This document shows positions 1 to 12,620 of a stretch of DNA of 64,000 bases, one piece after another. Position 1 is the first letter of the stretch. Each line of letters begins with the position of its first letter. The position numbers and the translations under genes are program-made. Origin of the DNA: Nageia nagi (taxonomy: Eukaryota; Pinophyta); assembly GCA_050084985.1 (NCBI GenBank), contig JBITNC010000002.1:37262001-37326000 (forward strand), written 5' to 3'. The notes beneath the pieces are model-generated. The model ran no database searches, was not told the DNA's origin, and worked only from the letters and a program-made list of their open reading frames with translations.

Positions 1-89
1 GCATAAAAATAATTTGTCAAAGGGAATGCATTTTGTTTTTTGGGCTAGCTTTGAGATCATGTTTTAGATTGTATTTTCATAGTAGTCAA

Positions 90-790
90 GTCATAATCAT
101 ACATTTTCCATCCTATTACATATTTTTCAGTGAGTGCTTTTGTACCCCTTCCAAACCATGCGACCAGTCTCTCTCAATGTTTTCATCATTGATTGTTTGC
201 ATTTCATGGCACTTTGGAGGTCTTCATCCTATATAGATTTTTCACCCTTTCTTTTGCATTTCATGTGTGTATCATTTTAGTCAAAATATAAGGAAAAACT
301 AGGTCTTTTTAACTTATCACATATTTTTGGATAAGTCCTTGCTGCACTCATTCAAAAGGATGTGACAAGATGAATGCCCCTTCATACTTAGTTTTTTTGC
401 ATAAGAAATTTATCACATGTTTTCAAGTGAGTCCTTTTGCACTCACCTAGAACAATGCAAAAAAGGCTAGATTTCTCATACTTAGGCATTTTTAGCCCAT
501 GGAATCATTATCGCATGTTTTTAGGTGAGTCCTTTTACACTCACCCAAAATGGTGTCACCAAAAGGAAAGTTCCATACTTAGCCATTTTTGGGATCATGA
601 AAAGTTTTTGCATACTTTTGGGTTAGTCCTTTTGCATTCATCAAGATCCATGTGATAGGAAGGATAAAGACTTAGCCATTTTTTAGATTTTTTAAGGCTA
701 CTCACATGTTTTTCAAAGAGTGTTTTTGCACCCCACTTGGACCATGCAATCAGAATCATGAAGGGAGAATTGACTAAGTGTTAGATCCTA
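90..790. repeat. Degenerate tandem repeat, about 97-bp period
   Basis: Units starting near 317, 413, 511, 610 and 702 share the order TCACATGTTTTTC, GTGAGTCCTTTTGCACTCAC, then ATACTTAGCCATTTTT. Spacings are 96, 98, 99 and 92 bp. An earlier unit is recognisable near 116, two periods upstream. In the best units the core GTGAGT-CCTTTTGC-ACTCAC is an inverted repeat with a 6-7 bp stem. Isolated, more decayed copies of the core occur near 1040, 1145 and 1449. The array lies upstream of the decayed coding region at 1530-4757 and may be its leader, but that link is inference. Confidence 0.75.
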
Positions 791-1529
791 TTGGCTAACA
801 AGTGGATACTCATGCATTGGAGCTTCTTCTACACATATCATATGATGAAACCTATCCTATCCAGAGGGATATAAAAGTGAAGTTAGCCCCATTATTTTAG
901 TTTTCCATTTTATTTAGAGTAGAGCATAGAGCTAAGGGAAAAAAAGGCACCCCCTCTAAAATATGTGACTAAGGTTTGAATAGCATTTTTTAAGGTATTT
1001 TAGAATTTCTAGTTTTGAGAAGCATGCCAGAACCCAGGTGTAAGGATTTCAAGTTGTGCTTTTGCACTCATAAAAAATGGTACAACCAAGGGGTTAAAAC
1101 TTCAATATTAACTTGAAAGTAAGCTGAGTGTTTGGAAGACTAGTCACATGCTTTTCATCACAAGCTTTTGCACACTTCAAGAAATGTGTGCCCTTATTCT
1201 TACTACACTATTTTATCCCTATATGGACCAATCAAGAGGTGACACCTGGTAGTACATGAATCTATAAATATCCCCTCACCCCTTAATCATTTCAATCATT
1301 CTATTTTAGAATCTCCATATTTTTCTATCTGCACCATTTCTCATGCATGCTTAAGCACTCATTCCAAACCATGCAACCAAGAAGAAGGAAGGTTTTTGGG
1401 GTACACTACACATCCAGTTAGGCATGTCAGTCCAGCCTAGAGCCTAGTCATATGCTTTTCAAGCTATGCTTTTTCACCCATTAAGAGGACTTGTTGGAGG
1501 AGCTCATCCACACATGCAACTTATTCAAT
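791..1529. other. AT-rich spacer with scattered repeat cores
   Basis: No coding signal is visible. Decayed copies of the upstream repeat core, recognisable by the CTTTTGCACTC motif, occur near 1040, 1145 and 1449. The stretch ends where the long decayed reading frame begins. Confidence 0.5.
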
Positions 1530-4500
1530 GTCTCTATGATGACATTTGTAGTGCCTTTTCCTAACCTATGTAGTGAGGTAGCTAGGAAATGTGAATATGA
1601 CAAGAGGGTCTTGTAGGATATAAAAGACAACGTGATCATGGAATTTTTCCCTATTGGAATTGAAGTAGCATTTGACTAGAAAAGGTATGGGGATGATTAC
1701 ACATTGGCCATTTTTGAGGAGTTCCATGATTCCAAAACCCAGCTTGGGGACTACATTTGACCCTGGTTGTTGGAAGATTACCATAACCTTCAAGGTCAAA
1801 TATTGAATAGTGCATAGAGAGAGGAGTTTTTTCCTATTATGGCAAAGTTGATCACTCTTCTATCAAGGGTGATTGGGTAAGAAAATGATTTCAAGTATAG
1901 AAGGGAGTTCACAAGCTTCATTATGGTCATCAGTTCAAGGAAAACTATCAGATGGGTTGGGGTAATCAGTGATGCCCTACACTACTAGTTGGCCTATTTT
2001 GGCTCCTTGAAGAGATTTTATATGAACTCTTATCTTGTATACCTATTGTTGCATGGTAAAGTTAGATCCAAGGAGTTGGTTGATGAAAGGTACTTGGAGC
2101 AAAGGAACATCCCTATGTGGAGAGCTTACTAGAGATGGTGTACCAAAATAAGTTTCTATATTTCTATGAGAGGACTAATAGTTAGGAATATGATATCTAT
2201 AAGGATATCAAAGGGGAGTCCATTGTGAAGAGGATTTTTTATGTAGCTATTCAATCCATCAATGTACATGCAAATTTCCTTTTACAAGGCACTAACTTTA
2301 CCTATATCATATTTTATGGCTCAAAGGAGCAACCCCTACTCCTACCAAGGTTTGCTAGTGACAAGTTGATTCTCATGGAGTTTGTCAAGTAACTCTTGTT
2401 CTTGAAGGAGAAGGTTTGGAAGAAGAAAAATGCTATTATCAATTTGCCTATTTTTATATCCAAGTATGTGCGTTAGACATGGGTGGAGGTAGCCCATATG
2501 AGGGAGGAGCTACAACAGTATAACTTTTTTAGGGAGGTCATTGCTAGGAATTATGATCCTCAGGGCATAGTTGCATATTTTTATGACACTGCATTCCATA
2601 GGCCCATTGCATTTCTACATAAGCCTTTAGGGGATGAAGAGAGGTATAAGAACATGTAAAGGGGAGATTGTATGGATAAATGTTGCTTTAAGCAAGAAGA
2701 AGGCTCCCCTCCAGACAGAAAAGCCCCCTCAAATACCTTGAACTACCAAGCCCCAATCTAAAGAGGTCTCTCTTAGGATCAAGTCTCCTTCTCCTACTCA
2801 TACTACATCTTCACCAAGAAATATACTCTTGCTTCCTATAGTAAAGAGGAAAGAGGCTTTGAGGGAACCCATCCTATGACCTAGAAAGTGTAGCATGGTG
2901 ATGGAAGATCTTAGAGACAATAACTATCATGCTCTCCCCTTGAATGTGTTAGATGATGTAGTGAATGTGGCTTGTGCTAGTGATTCAACCACCAAAGTAG
3001 TCTCTTCTAGATTGGTTCATTCTCTTGGGTGTAGGGAGAAAGTTCCCCCTTTACAACTAAGTTCCAATTCTAGCTCTGAACAGTCCACTTCTTCTTATAA
3101 GAAAGAAACTAATGAGGACCCTCATCTTGTAGTGGAAGATTTTGGAAAAAAATCAAAAAGCCATAGTGAAAGAGAAGAAGAAGAAGATGATGATGTTTAT
3201 AATTATTTTAAGTAGGAGGACATAGTCATAGGTACTTCAGCACTTGATGAGATAAAAGTTGAAACCATCCCAAATAATGAGATAGTGAATGTTGGTACTT
3301 ATGATGATGACGTATAAATAGTTGGAGAGAGGTATGCTAGGGAAGTGGCTGCCTCCAAATCCTCTCCTATCGAATATAGGAAGAAGTCCTCTTCTTCTTT
3401 GCATAAGTCCTCCATAAAGAGGATAAGTCATGAGAAATCTCCTTAGCCATGAAAAAAGGGTATGTCCATAAGCGATGATGGAGGAGATTGAATATGAAGG
3501 AGAGATTGAGGAGTAGAAGAAGAAAAGGAGATAAGAAGAGCATTAGGGAAAAGAGATAACCCTAGTTCATACCACTCCAGCAAAAGGGGTCAAGAAGATT
3601 GATAGAGGAATATTGTTAGTTCAGATATTTCCCCCTTAACTAGCAATCAAATACCTTGATCTTGACCTAGATGCCTATCTTAGAGCCCTCAACATGAGCA
3701 TGGCTCATGATGAAGACAAAGATGAGGACTTAGGCTCTAAATACGAAGAGGAAGAGCTTTCATAAGGTGAGAAGATTTGAAGGGTTGACACTTTCATCTC
3801 CACCTCTCAAAAAGAGATCTCCATTAACCATTATTATTCAAAGGAGAAGCACCCTCAAAGAGCAAAGGATTGTGTTATTGAATTATTCAAGATACTTATA
3901 AAATTAGGGTTGATAGCTAGAAAGTACATAGTTACACAAAATGCTATAATCATGGAGTAGGAAGGATACGAAGCCAAAAATGAAGTGAATAGGTTGAAGA
4001 AGGAACTCACGATTGGCAGGAAAATCATTAAAGAGTTTCAAAGTTAGCACCACCCCCTTATATATACAAATGTAGACTTCCTTCCATGAAGGGTGGGAAT
4101 TAATAAAGGAGGTGTTGGAGGCCATCAAGAGATTATCTTCACAAATTTACAAGCTCATTGTCAAAGGTGTTGAAATCAAAGACCTCAAGGCAAATATCTC
4201 AACACACTTTAGCAAGTTGGATACTTATCTTCCCAATGTCTCCCACATGTAGCATGTTTTTGTTAATAACCCAAAGAAATTATCCTATTGCCATGATTTC
4301 ACCTATCATCATGATTGGTTGAACCATGCACTTGAGAAGTGAAACACTATCTTGAAAACTAGAATCTCCTTGAGAAAGGAGGTTGAGGAACAAATGAGTG
4401 AGTATATATATCAACTCAAGTTATAAAAAGAGGATAAAAATGTTAGAAAGAAGGAAGTAATAATGGTAAATGCTCAAAAAATTTTGTAGGATCATTTTGA

Positions 4501-4757
4501 TATCAATGACCTCAATTTGCTAAAGGTAGGGCATCCCATCATCCATGAGAGGTAGATGGTCAGCTGGAGATACCATATGTAGGATATGTCCAAGAAGATT
4601 GAAGATTATTTTTGAAATAATGACAACACTATTGGAATGATCTCAAGGGATGTGTGGAATACTATGGCATTCTTGGACAAGACCATTGAGTCGTATGATC
4701 TCACTAGTGAGGATTCAAACTCTACCAGTATCGAATCAGATATGGCACAAGTCTAAA
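1530..4757 (+). pseudogene. Long decayed coding region of unknown family
   Basis: A reading frame rich in plausible protein sequence runs along the plus strand but is broken by many stops (mostly TAG) and shifts. The first part (about 1536-2660) reads as ordinary globular protein, for example KRYGDDYTLAIFEEF and REELQQYNFFREVIARNYD. The middle (2895-3212) is an open stretch of 106 codons, rich in Ser, Lys, Glu and Asp, ending in an acidic run. The last part (about 3900-4757) is Lys/Glu-rich and coiled-coil-like, with EVNRLKKELTIGRKIIKEFQ and a C-terminal end near SIESDMAQV. I see no reverse transcriptase, integrase or zinc knuckle. It could be a gag-like or accessory gene of a large retroelement, or a decayed host gene. 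I do not recognise the family. Confidence 0.55.
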
Positions 4758-6239
4758 ACACCTATAGATTTTATTTGCAGTATACTATTTTGTAGTTAAT
4801 GCATATTTTATGTTGGTTGATTATGGTAGACTATATTTTATCTAATTTGACTGGTGTAGGGAGGAGGTTTTGCTCCTACCAGATCAAATCTTATCAGACT
4901 CTTTTATGGCTTTGACTAGTGCAAGGATGAGGTTTTGCTCCCGTAGATCTAGATGTTAGACTTTTTAGAGCTTTTATTGCATATTAGATTTACTTTTGCA
5001 TATATTAGAGGTAAATTAGATGTATTTTGTCAATGGCATTCATATTTTGTCATCTTTTGAGTGCCACTTGCATAGTTTTGTATGATAATATGATTTTGTA
5101 TTAATATGCATGTTACATACCATATCAAATTTGATGCCTTTAGGGTAACACTTCTAGTGGCCTATTTATATCCCATCCAAACTATTTAGAAGAGGATTTT
5201 AGCACTAGGGATTTTTCATTAGATTTTAACAAGAGAGATTTTTTGCATTGGACTTTTGCATATGAGATATTTACATTGGAGGATCTCTGCAATTTTGCAT
5301 CCAAATTATTGCATGATTTTACTCATTGTTGCATATGTGAGACTCCACATTTAATGAAAATATCATATATTTTAACTCTTACATATTTGAGATTTTGGCT
5401 ATCAAGTCTATTGATGTAATCATTTTGAGCCACTACATCTTTTAGTATTTACATTCCATTGCATAGAATATTGTTGCATAAGGGTTTCTATGCATGTTCA
5501 TTATTGCAAATCATTATGAATGTATTTCTGTTGAGAAATGAGATTGTAAATTTTATATTGTGAAGGATATCATTTTTGGGATTATGCATATCTGAATGGT
5601 TCTCCACTAAGGTTGCATATTGAATAGTCATTTGATTGGTTTGATCTATTCTTTGCATGATTTACATGCAATTGAATGTATTTTGAGGCTCATAGCTTGT
5701 CTTTATATCATTTGTTTAGGTTCTTGCACTCATACCCTCACCTCACCTGTATCATTCCCACTAAATCTTCCACTAAGATCCAATAGCTTCCTGCTCTCAT
5801 CTTGTAGTGATTTGAGCATATTTGCTATTTGTTTCCTAGCTTTATAGTGGGTGCATTAACCTTAATGAACTTGAAGATGACCTACGGATACACTACATCA
5901 CTGATGATACTTTCATAAGCCCTTGTTTCCTTATGTTCCCTTGCATTTATCCCTATATTCATCCTTGCATTTGTGATCTTTCTTTGATTTCATTCACATA
6001 TGCAATCTTTCCTCATTGTGGAAAGGAACTGTGACATGTATTTCCCTTATATATGGTTAACAACATGCATCTTTGACTACTGAGCCTTAAAGACCATATT
6101 CCATGTGAGTGCTTAGGGTAACTACTCCTTTTAGGTGGAAACAAGTAACTAGTCCTTTTAGGTGGAAAGAAAAACATACCAACACCATGTATGCAAAATA
6201 TTAAAGCATACATAATAATATTATGGTTTTTCTAATTTA
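4758..6239. other. AT-rich region without recognised gene
   Basis: No supported coding sequence. A short imperfect tandem duplication lies at about 4845-4975: two copies of a segment reading TTTGACT, then GGAGGTTTTGCTCC or GATGAGGTTTTGCTCC. It sits directly downstream of the decayed coding region and may be the tail of the same element. Confidence 0.4.
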
Positions 6240-6575
6240 GTTCATGTATGTTCCAACTCAATAACATTAAAAGAGGATGTTGACATCCATCGAATAATAA
6301 TCAAAATTGGTTTTCACTTGAATGATATTATCACATGAATATTCTGATAGATATATATCCCAAGTTTGAGAACATATAGAAGGCATGTGTATTATTTGAC
6401 AAAATGAAGAATAGAAGCACCATCTCATGGAATGCAATGATTGCAAAGTATGTACAGAATAAGCTTCTTAAGTAAGCCAAAAATCTTTTTAGGAAAATGC
6501 AACATAAAAACATAGTCTCATGGAATATAATAATTACATTGTATGCTTAAAATATTCTTCATGAGGAGCCTTTAG
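6240..6575 (+). pseudogene. PPR protein gene fragment, decayed
   Basis: Plus-strand translation shows consecutive pentatricopeptide-repeat motifs: DVDIHRIIIKIGF, then LFDKMKNRSTISWNAMIAKY, then AKNLFRKMQHKNIVSWN. The order and the DIH and LFxKM...SWNAMI signatures fit the PLS class of plant PPR proteins, which bind organellar RNA and act in editing, splicing or stability. At least three in-frame stops (TGA near 6337, TAG near 6382, TAA near 6475) interrupt about 110 codons, and neither start nor end of a gene is present. It is a non-functional fragment. The retroelement leaders downstream carry related fragments. Confidence 0.75.
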
Positions 6576-6861
6576 AGAATTTATACTTCAAGAATTATAT
6601 TTATTGCATAAATTATTATAAATAAGTATCAAACAATATCATTTGAATTGAATTTTAAAAGTTAAATTCATCTTATAGGATGATTTTTGAGTTATATTTA
6701 AATATTAATAATTTAAATTTTATCATTTATTATATTATTGGTTTGTATATGCCACATGTTAAAAAACTAATCCATTTATTATTAGACATGAAGGAAAATT
6801 TTCAAGTTTTAATTTAATTTTATTATATGCCATCATTTTTTTATGAATGAACAAAAAGTGT

Positions 6862-7605
6862 AAGGTTGTACATTATACCCTAATAATGAAAGAACAAGTG
6901 TAAGTTCTTTCAAACATATCTATATATGAACAACTAACCTTGCCAAACACATCATAGACATACTTGAAAAAGCTTAAGATGTCACATCAAGAATATTAAT
7001 AGTCTATAGATAACAAAGCTTAAAATGTCAAATGATGAACTTTAAGAGTCTCTAAACATAGTTGTATAGAAACCTTTCATGATGTTATTTTATGTGTTTA
7101 CTATGTTCGAATTATATCTTCTTAAAACAATAAAGAAAATGAGGAATATGAACTACCTAGAGGTGTAGGAGATATGTATCAATCTCCCACTCTAATTTAG
7201 ATGTTTATATTATGCCCAAATTATCTCTGTTCAAAATAATATCCTACATAACCCTATGGTGATAGTCATGCAAGTTGATACTATGACTTGTGTAGGGTTG
7301 TATATCATAACCCTAATAATGAAGGAACACATGCAAGTGCCTTCAAACTTTTCTATACATGAATAACCAAACTCACTAAACACAGAGTTCAAATAATGAA
7401 CATTAAGTGCCTATAAGCATAGTTGTATAAACATTTCTCATTATGTTATTTTAAGTGTTTATTATGGCCTAATTATATCTTCTCAAAATAATATCTCCTT
7501 AAAACAATAAATAAAATGAGGAATATGAACTGCATATCACATAGAAGTTGTGTATCAGCTTCCCACTCTAATAATTTAGATGTTACATTATGCTCCAATT
7601 ATATA
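6862..7605. repeat. Direct duplication of about 350 bp
   Basis: Segments 6862-7225 and 7290-7605 are diverged direct copies. Both contain GTTGTA(C/T)AT..ACCCTAATAATGAA, a central CATAGTTGTATA, and AAATGAGGAATATGAACT, followed by TCCCACTCTAAT and TTAGATGTT. No coding capacity was recognised, so this is either an unclassified repeat or a local tandem duplication. Confidence 0.65.
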
Positions 7606-7639
7606 TTTAAATTTTGTGTAAAAGGGTTTTCGAAGAAAT

Positions 7640-8260
7640 AAAACTGCTTTTTCATCAAGAAAAATTTATTGATCTTAATGAAAGGGTTAAAATAATTCAA
7701 ATATTTAAATTATCTTCATATTGCTAAGGAAGATTCACTCCATGATGCAAATCCAAAATAGAATATTTTTTTGCAAGAAATGAATCTATGATCAAACTTA
7801 TACAATGTCTATGAAATTCTCATACCTTCAGTTTGGATCCACGTAGGAACCTTTTTTCCCAAACAACAAATAGTCTCACACTCTACTTGGGATTTTACAT
7901 TTTCATTTGAAGTCACGTTATTTCTTTTATTATTGACATGGCTCAAGGTTATCTATGACTTGTAGTAAAATAAAATGAATTAATAAATATTAAGAATTGA
8001 TTAATCATTGCTACAACGCTAAAATGATTTTATGGCTTAAAATCATGTACAAACATAACTATATCAAAGTTGGATCATATATTTTTGTCTCAATCTAGAG
8101 TTGTTAAGACTTGAACTCATTATTATTAGTTTACAACTATAAATCTACTTTAATAGGGTTTTGAATGGTTGAATTTGTTTTAGATAATAATATTCGATTC
8201 AAACTTTAACAATAATAATGATTATATCAAAATCAAATGTAAAAATTTTGAAATAAAATT
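7640..8260. repeat. Dispersed repeat, copy 1
   Basis: Diverged relative of 9960-10480. Shared blocks include GATGAAAGGG/AATGAAAGGG, TTGCTAAGGAAGATTCA, TTTGAAGTCACGT, then GTCTCAATCTAGAGTTGTTAAGACTTGAACTCA. The last block recurs a third time near 8612-8680. No reading frame or terminal structure identifies the family. Confidence 0.6.
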
Positions 8261-9761
8261 AGTGTATAATATCAATAAATGCTAGATTAAATCAATATTG
8301 ATAATATCATACATGTTAATATCATAATAAAATATGTAAGAAATGATGATAATAAGAATAATATTAAAGGTGAAAGACATATGTACCACCTTTAATACCA
8401 AACAAATATAATACTTCAATATTGTAATGACAACAAAGCTAAAAGTGAGGACCCTAAAAGCAAATATATTTATTTAAAAATTAGTATGAAGCTTAAAAAA
8501 TTACAAGTTGCTACAATGCTAAAAGCTTTATAAGATCTTATAATTAATAATCATTTACAAACATAATTATTACAAAGTTAAAGTTATTTATTGACTCGTA
8601 TCTTTTGTGTCTCAATCTATAGTTGTTAAAACTTGAAGTCAACATTTCAGCTTATGTGTATCTACTCTCTTTATATATATAATAGATAAATATACTTAAA
8701 TCAATCCTCACCATGGATTTCTTCTAGGACTATTAGAAGTTCAACAATTGTATGAAAACTTGGACCTTAGGATAGAGTTTCATTTGGCAACAAATTTGGT
8801 TAGAGAGGGAATAAAAGAATCTTTAAAGCAGAATTCAATTTGATGAAGAGAATTTAGGGCACCATAAAAGGAAGCTATTAGGAACCTTAGCTATAAAAAT
8901 TCCTAAGGAAACTCATTTGTAAGAAGGGGAGGTAAAATTTTAGGTAAAATTGGGCAATGTGGCCTATGAGAGCATTCACTTGGGTACTAGAAGGGCCAAT
9001 TAAGATTCAAGACCTTAGGAAATACATGATCATGAGGCTAATCATAAAGAATAATAACTAACTAAGCCTTTTTATCATGGGGTATTATTGGGATTGGGCA
9101 TAAGGTTGTACATTGATGAAAAAGTTATCCTTGTATGATCCAAAGAGCTCAAGTATTGCAAAGGATAATTAGGGAAGAGTTATAAGTTGTCTATAGTGGA
9201 AAGTAATATTTTTATGATCCAAGTTTATAAAGGAAGAAAGTTGATTCATAGTTTAGGGTTGGTCGATAGGGCCAAACAACCATGTACCATTTTGTAACCA
9301 AATACTCTTTATTAATAATATTTGTATCCTTTTTACTATTTTTTTTTGTAATTGAAATGTTTTGTATTTACTTTGGCAAATTACGAATTCATAATATTTT
9401 AGGTTCATATTTTAGATATTTGAAATAAACTTATATATATTATGTGTGGTTTCTAGTAGGGGCTTCTCCCATTAGGGTGTCTACAATATATTATTATCAT
9501 CACTAGTTCTACTCCAACAGTAACATTGTGAGGGTTTGAACCTTAGTTTTTAGCATTATCATTCAATTATCTTAACCATTCAACTAATATCCTTTTAGAT
9601 TTCAATGTATGAAAAAGTAGTTTTGCTCTATTGATTTGAGGTTTCAAAAGAAATGAAAAAGAGAAAAAAAATTATAAATAACTATTTTCTAAAAAAAATC
9701 AATTATAATTTATTTTAATAAAAAATAAAAAAACTAAATTTTATTTATACCATACACTCTT

Positions 9762-9763
<2 letters not shown>
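8261..9763. other. AT-rich region, no recognised gene
   Basis: Contains the third partial copy of the flanking dispersed repeat (about 8610-8690) and otherwise unassigned sequence. No supported coding frame was seen on either strand. Confidence 0.4.

Positions 9764-9825
<62 letters not shown>
9764..9825. repeat. (TA)n microsatellite
   Basis: Uninterrupted alternating A/T dinucleotide run of about 60 bases. Confidence 0.95.
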
Positions 9826-9829
<4 letters not shown>

Positions 9830-9959
9830 TTTTACTATTTCAAATACCATCTTACTAACTAAATTAAAAAAAATCTGCTCATTATAAATTTAATACTATT
9901 ATTTGTATTCCTTGTGTCAAATGTTGCTTGCTATTCAATAAGCTTGCTATTATGACTAT

Positions 9960-10480
9960 TAAAAGCTCTCGACAAACTGACCTAATTTTTGGCCTTGATG
10001 AAAGGGCTAAAATAATTGTAGTGGTCTTCACATTGCTAAGGAAGATTCAGTCCATGGTGCGAATCCAAAGTGGAATATTCTTTACAGAAGCGAATCTATG
10101 GTTAGACATATAAAATGGATATTAAATTCTCACCCCTATAATTTAGGTCTGCGTAGGCATCTTATCTTTCCCAACAAAGAAGTGGGATTTTACACTTCCA
10201 TTTGAAGTCACGTCACTTCTCTTCTTGCTGACACGGTTAAGAGTTGATTAATTAACTACAAACTTGAAGTTAGTTAAAGTTGGGGTTTATATCTTTGTGT
10301 CTCAATATAGTTGTTAAGACTTGAACTCAATGTTTTCAGCTTACTTGTATAAATGTATTTAAGTAAATTCACTTATATTTATTTTCAATAGAGTTTTAAT
10401 TGTTGAATTATTTTTTAAGATAATGTTTAATTTAAATTTTAATAATAATAATAATAATAAATTGATAGATTAGTAAAAAC
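9960..10480. repeat. Dispersed repeat, copy 2
   Basis: Same family as 7640-8260, sharing TTGCTAAGGAAGATTCA, GGGATTTTACA, TTTGAAGTCACGT and TTGTTAAGACTTGAACTCA in the same order. It ends in a short (AAT)n-like stretch at about 10439-10460. Confidence 0.6.
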
Positions 10481-10699
10481 AAAGGTTTTGAAAAGATCTA
10501 ATATTTTTTATAAAATCGTTAGATTCTTAATGAACACTTCAAATAAAATATATTTGAAACATAGGTTTAAATAATTTGTTCAAAAGTATCAGACCTAAAG
10601 GCCACCAACATGTGTCTCTCCATTAGGATACATCTTCTAATAGGTTAAAAGATTTAAAAATTAAAAGAATCATCTAAAAGCAAAATTTGAACACAAAAT

Positions 10700-12129
10700 T
10701 CCACCTATTAAAATTCAAAGTGGAAAACTACTAGTTTTGACCACCAATTGCTTTCCCACTCATAGAGAGTCGAACTGGAGTTAAACTTGAGAACAAGCTT
10801 GCTCCTCTCAACATTGGTGCCAAGAGGCAATCTTCCTTCATGAATGAAATAATCAGTGCAAGATAACAAGCACACATCATCATTTGATACCAAAATATCA
10901 AGATGGATTCCCAGATATAAGCAAAAGAAAATAAAGACCAAGTCCCTAGAATCTTTCCCATAACCATAACTTCTACCTACTCTAACCATTCCTCTATCAC
11001 ACTTGAAGATAGAACCAACTATAGAGCGTCAATCAAAACATGCATATATCTCCTCCACATACTGCAAGGTGAAAGAATAACACACCTCCATTTAGAAATC
11101 ATTATATAATGAAATAGGATTCACAAAAGGAAGAAACAACACCCATCAAATTCTCACAACTAAACCTTGTCCCCTCATAGTGACAACTTGACCATAGCCA
11201 AGCACAATGCAACGAGCATCCAAGTTTGGGAATACATAACCCGCGATGAAGTCTAAATTCAGTACCAAACACTTCCCATTAGGATGTCAACAAGCATCAA
11301 CCCCATGATCACCACCTAAGGATTCACCCACGTAGACGGATGCCATAGTACCTAAGAACCATAAATAGCCTATCAAGCTTGTCCTTGAAATTCTTAGGTA
11401 GTGATGGTGCTTTGTCTAATATTGAGGTAGCCATCCCCCATCTCCCATCGCTCACCCTTCCAAATGTTGCTCCTTTGCAAGTAGAACATTCACCTAGATC
11501 CTAGCATCTCTCAAGATCCACAAAATTGAAAGTTGCCCTTTCTAAGTTTGGAGGCCATCATAATGAATGTTGGTCAACACTAACCATCCTCAAGGTTTCC
11601 CCTGATGGAACTCTAAAATAGAGATAATAGAACTTAAGATTATCATTATATGCAAGGTTTCATCCTCCCTACAGACCCAAAGGATTGCTCTCGAGATGTT
11701 GGTCAATACCATCATCGTTCTAGGTTTCCCCTACAAATCCTTCAAGTAGAGGCAAGGTATGAGTTTGTTGGGACACAAACTCGATATATAACCCCTTGAT
11801 CATGTCCTTAGATAGCCAAAATATGTTTGCTTGCATCACCCACTCATAGATTTCCTTTACCATTTCTGAGAGAGGCCCTCTGTGCTCTCCTAAACCACCA
11901 AAGAAAGCTATTCGTCGAACCAATTGCTCTCCTCTTCCTCCACTTCATCCTCCTTGCCTACTTTATCTTCCATCCCTACATTCTTATGTTATTTGTTCTT
12001 GCTTTAAATAATAATGATAATATTAAAATTAATAGTAATAATTTATTTTTTTAAATGAAAAAGTTAATTATCAAGGATTGGAATAAGTAAACCTTCATTA
12101 ATACCACCAAAGTTATCATCATCAAGATC
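10700..12129 (-). pseudogene. Decayed coding-like region of unknown family, split by Element I
   Basis: Minus-strand translation gives protein-like stretches separated by stops and shifts. Examples are 11923-11720 (67 codons), about 11290-11160 (GYVFPNLDARCIVLGYGQ) and 10989-10708 (93 codons). At its upstream end it reads into a Gly/Asn/Asp-rich stretch, DLDDDNFGGINEG, across the Element I insertion point; the matching sequence continues beyond the element at 21474-21520 (EGGSIDGSYGNN). Composition and codon texture look coding, but I recognise no domain. It may be a host pseudogene or part of an older transposon. Confidence 0.35.
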
Positions 12130-12134
12130 ATTAT
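12130..12134. repeat. 5-bp target site duplication of Element I, left
   Basis: ATTAT immediately before the 5' LTR; the identical pentamer follows the 3' LTR at 21474-21478. Confidence 0.93.
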
Positions 12135-12605
12135 TGTTAGAATTTGTAATGAAATATTGTGAATATCTAAACTCCTTGTAAGTTCAATTAATCACTTAAA
12201 GGATATGTAGATACTTAAGGGATTAATTGAATTCTTTATTATGTGTGGACTTTGACCTAACCATGGGGTTAGTTGGTAGGTTAAAGTTAGGTCACACATT
12301 AATTGTAACCCTAACCTTACCCTTGGGTTAAAGGGAGGTTAGGGAGGTGCTCTCAAACTATAAATAGAGGGCCTCTCCTCTTGTAACATATCTAAGTTTT
12401 GGAGTAACATTACTCTACTAGTTTGTGTAGGAGAGAGGAAGAGAATAGTTGTAAGAGGGGCATACTTGAGAATTGAGATACTAGTTGTGGATGTACTCCC
12501 AAGGAGGGAGGAACCACATTACACTTGTGTTATCTTGTGTGAATGTTGTGTGATTGAGCTTCCTAGTCTTGGACCTTAAGGATTAGAGTAGTGCTAATTC
12601 TCTCA
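12135..12605 (+). repeat. 5' LTR of Element I
   Basis: 471 bp, TG...CA ends. A TATA box, TATAAATA, lies at 12359-12366 after a GGGAGGTTAGGGAGGTG stretch and would drive genomic RNA starting in the LTR. The LTR contains AACCCTAACCTTACCC, which resembles telomere repeats only superficially. Confidence 0.95.
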
Positions 12606-12607
12606 AT

Positions 12608-12620
12608 TGGTATCTAGAGC
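12608..12620 (+). promoter_or_regulatory. Primer-binding site, initiator-Met tRNA type
   Basis: TGGTATCTAGAGC lies three bases after the LTR. It matches the usual plant copia site TGGTATCAGAGC except for one extra T. Element II has the same variant, so it is a family feature. Confidence 0.85.

Noticed and set aside
1566-1799. Minus-strand open frame of 77 codons
   Set aside because: Shadow of the plus-strand decayed coding region; no start context or recognisable motif.
9764-9825. TA run as an origin or scaffold attachment site
   Set aside because: A simple microsatellite explains it; nothing else supports a function.
12310-12350. AACCCTAACC and GGTTAGGG in the LTRs as interstitial telomere repeats
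   Set aside because: Only one or two degenerate units within each LTR, explained by the LTR sequence itself.
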